Origin: Gammaproteobacteria bacterium
Lineage (GTDB): Bacteria > Pseudomonadota > Gammaproteobacteria > UBA9214
Reading direction: 5' to 3'
DNA: 5,278 bases
Assembly: GCA_029864225.1 (NCBI GenBank)
Contig: JAOTTU010000135.1
Span: forward strand, 1-5,278
In this document: positions 5,264-5,278 of the stretch, piece after piece
Numbering within the stretch: position 1 is the first letter of the stretch
How the letters are laid out: every line of letters starts with the position of its first letter
The notes under the pieces: generated by a model
Seen by the model: the letters and a program-made list of their open reading frames with translations, nothing else
Told to the model about the DNA's origin: nothing
Database searches by the model: none
Translations under genes and position numbers: made by a program

Positions 5264-5278
5264 ATGTCACTTTGGGAA
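5264..5278 (+). CDS. possible start of a further gene (MSLWE...)
   Basis: An ATG at 5264 opens a frame reading MSLWE up to the window edge. A GAGGG at 5249-5253 lies 10 nt upstream, a rather long but usable Shine-Dalgarno spacing. Five codons are too few to name a product, and the call depends on what follows the window. Confidence 0.35.

Overview
The window looks like a chromosomal segment of a moderately GC-rich gammaproteobacterium-like organism. I infer this from GC-rich third codon positions, a separate proteobacterial-type transhydrogenase alpha subunit, a family of small HNH proteins that I associate with Proteobacteria, and a DsrL-like iron-sulfur flavoprotein of the kind known from sulfur oxidizers. 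The assignment is an inference. No rRNA, tRNA, CRISPR array, transposase or phage gene is visible.

Layout. Positions 1-3165 hold two genes on the minus strand. The upstream one (1240-3165) encodes a 641-residue FAD/NAD(P)-dependent oxidoreductase of the glutamate synthase small chain family, with an N-terminal Fe-S domain and a C-terminal ferredoxin domain. Downstream of it lies the NAD-binding alpha subunit of the proton-translocating NAD(P) transhydrogenase (pntA, 1-1074), whose last codons fall outside the window. The 165-bp gap between them carries a candidate promoter for pntA and a short inverted repeat. A 283-bp divergent intergenic region (3166-3448) holds a good candidate minus-strand promoter for the flavoprotein and several palindromes. 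On the plus strand a small HNH endonuclease (3449-4048) is followed after 21 bp by a 5'-3' exonuclease/flap endonuclease (4070-4966), so the two are probably cotranscribed. Positions 4985-5240 hold a striking nested inverted-repeat element made of CCGCAGAGACGC / CCGCAAAGACGC-type arms. It ends just before what may be the first five codons of another plus-strand gene at 5264.

How the genes may work together. The minus-strand pair both handle nicotinamide nucleotides: the flavoprotein would exchange electrons between NAD(P)H and an iron-sulfur partner, and PntA belongs to the membrane complex that equilibrates NADH and NADPH using the proton gradient. The plus-strand pair are both nucleases, and a shared role in DNA processing, repair or defence is possible but unproven. 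The nested palindrome is the most unusual structure in the window. Its + strand transcript could fold into one long interrupted hairpin of about 256 nt.
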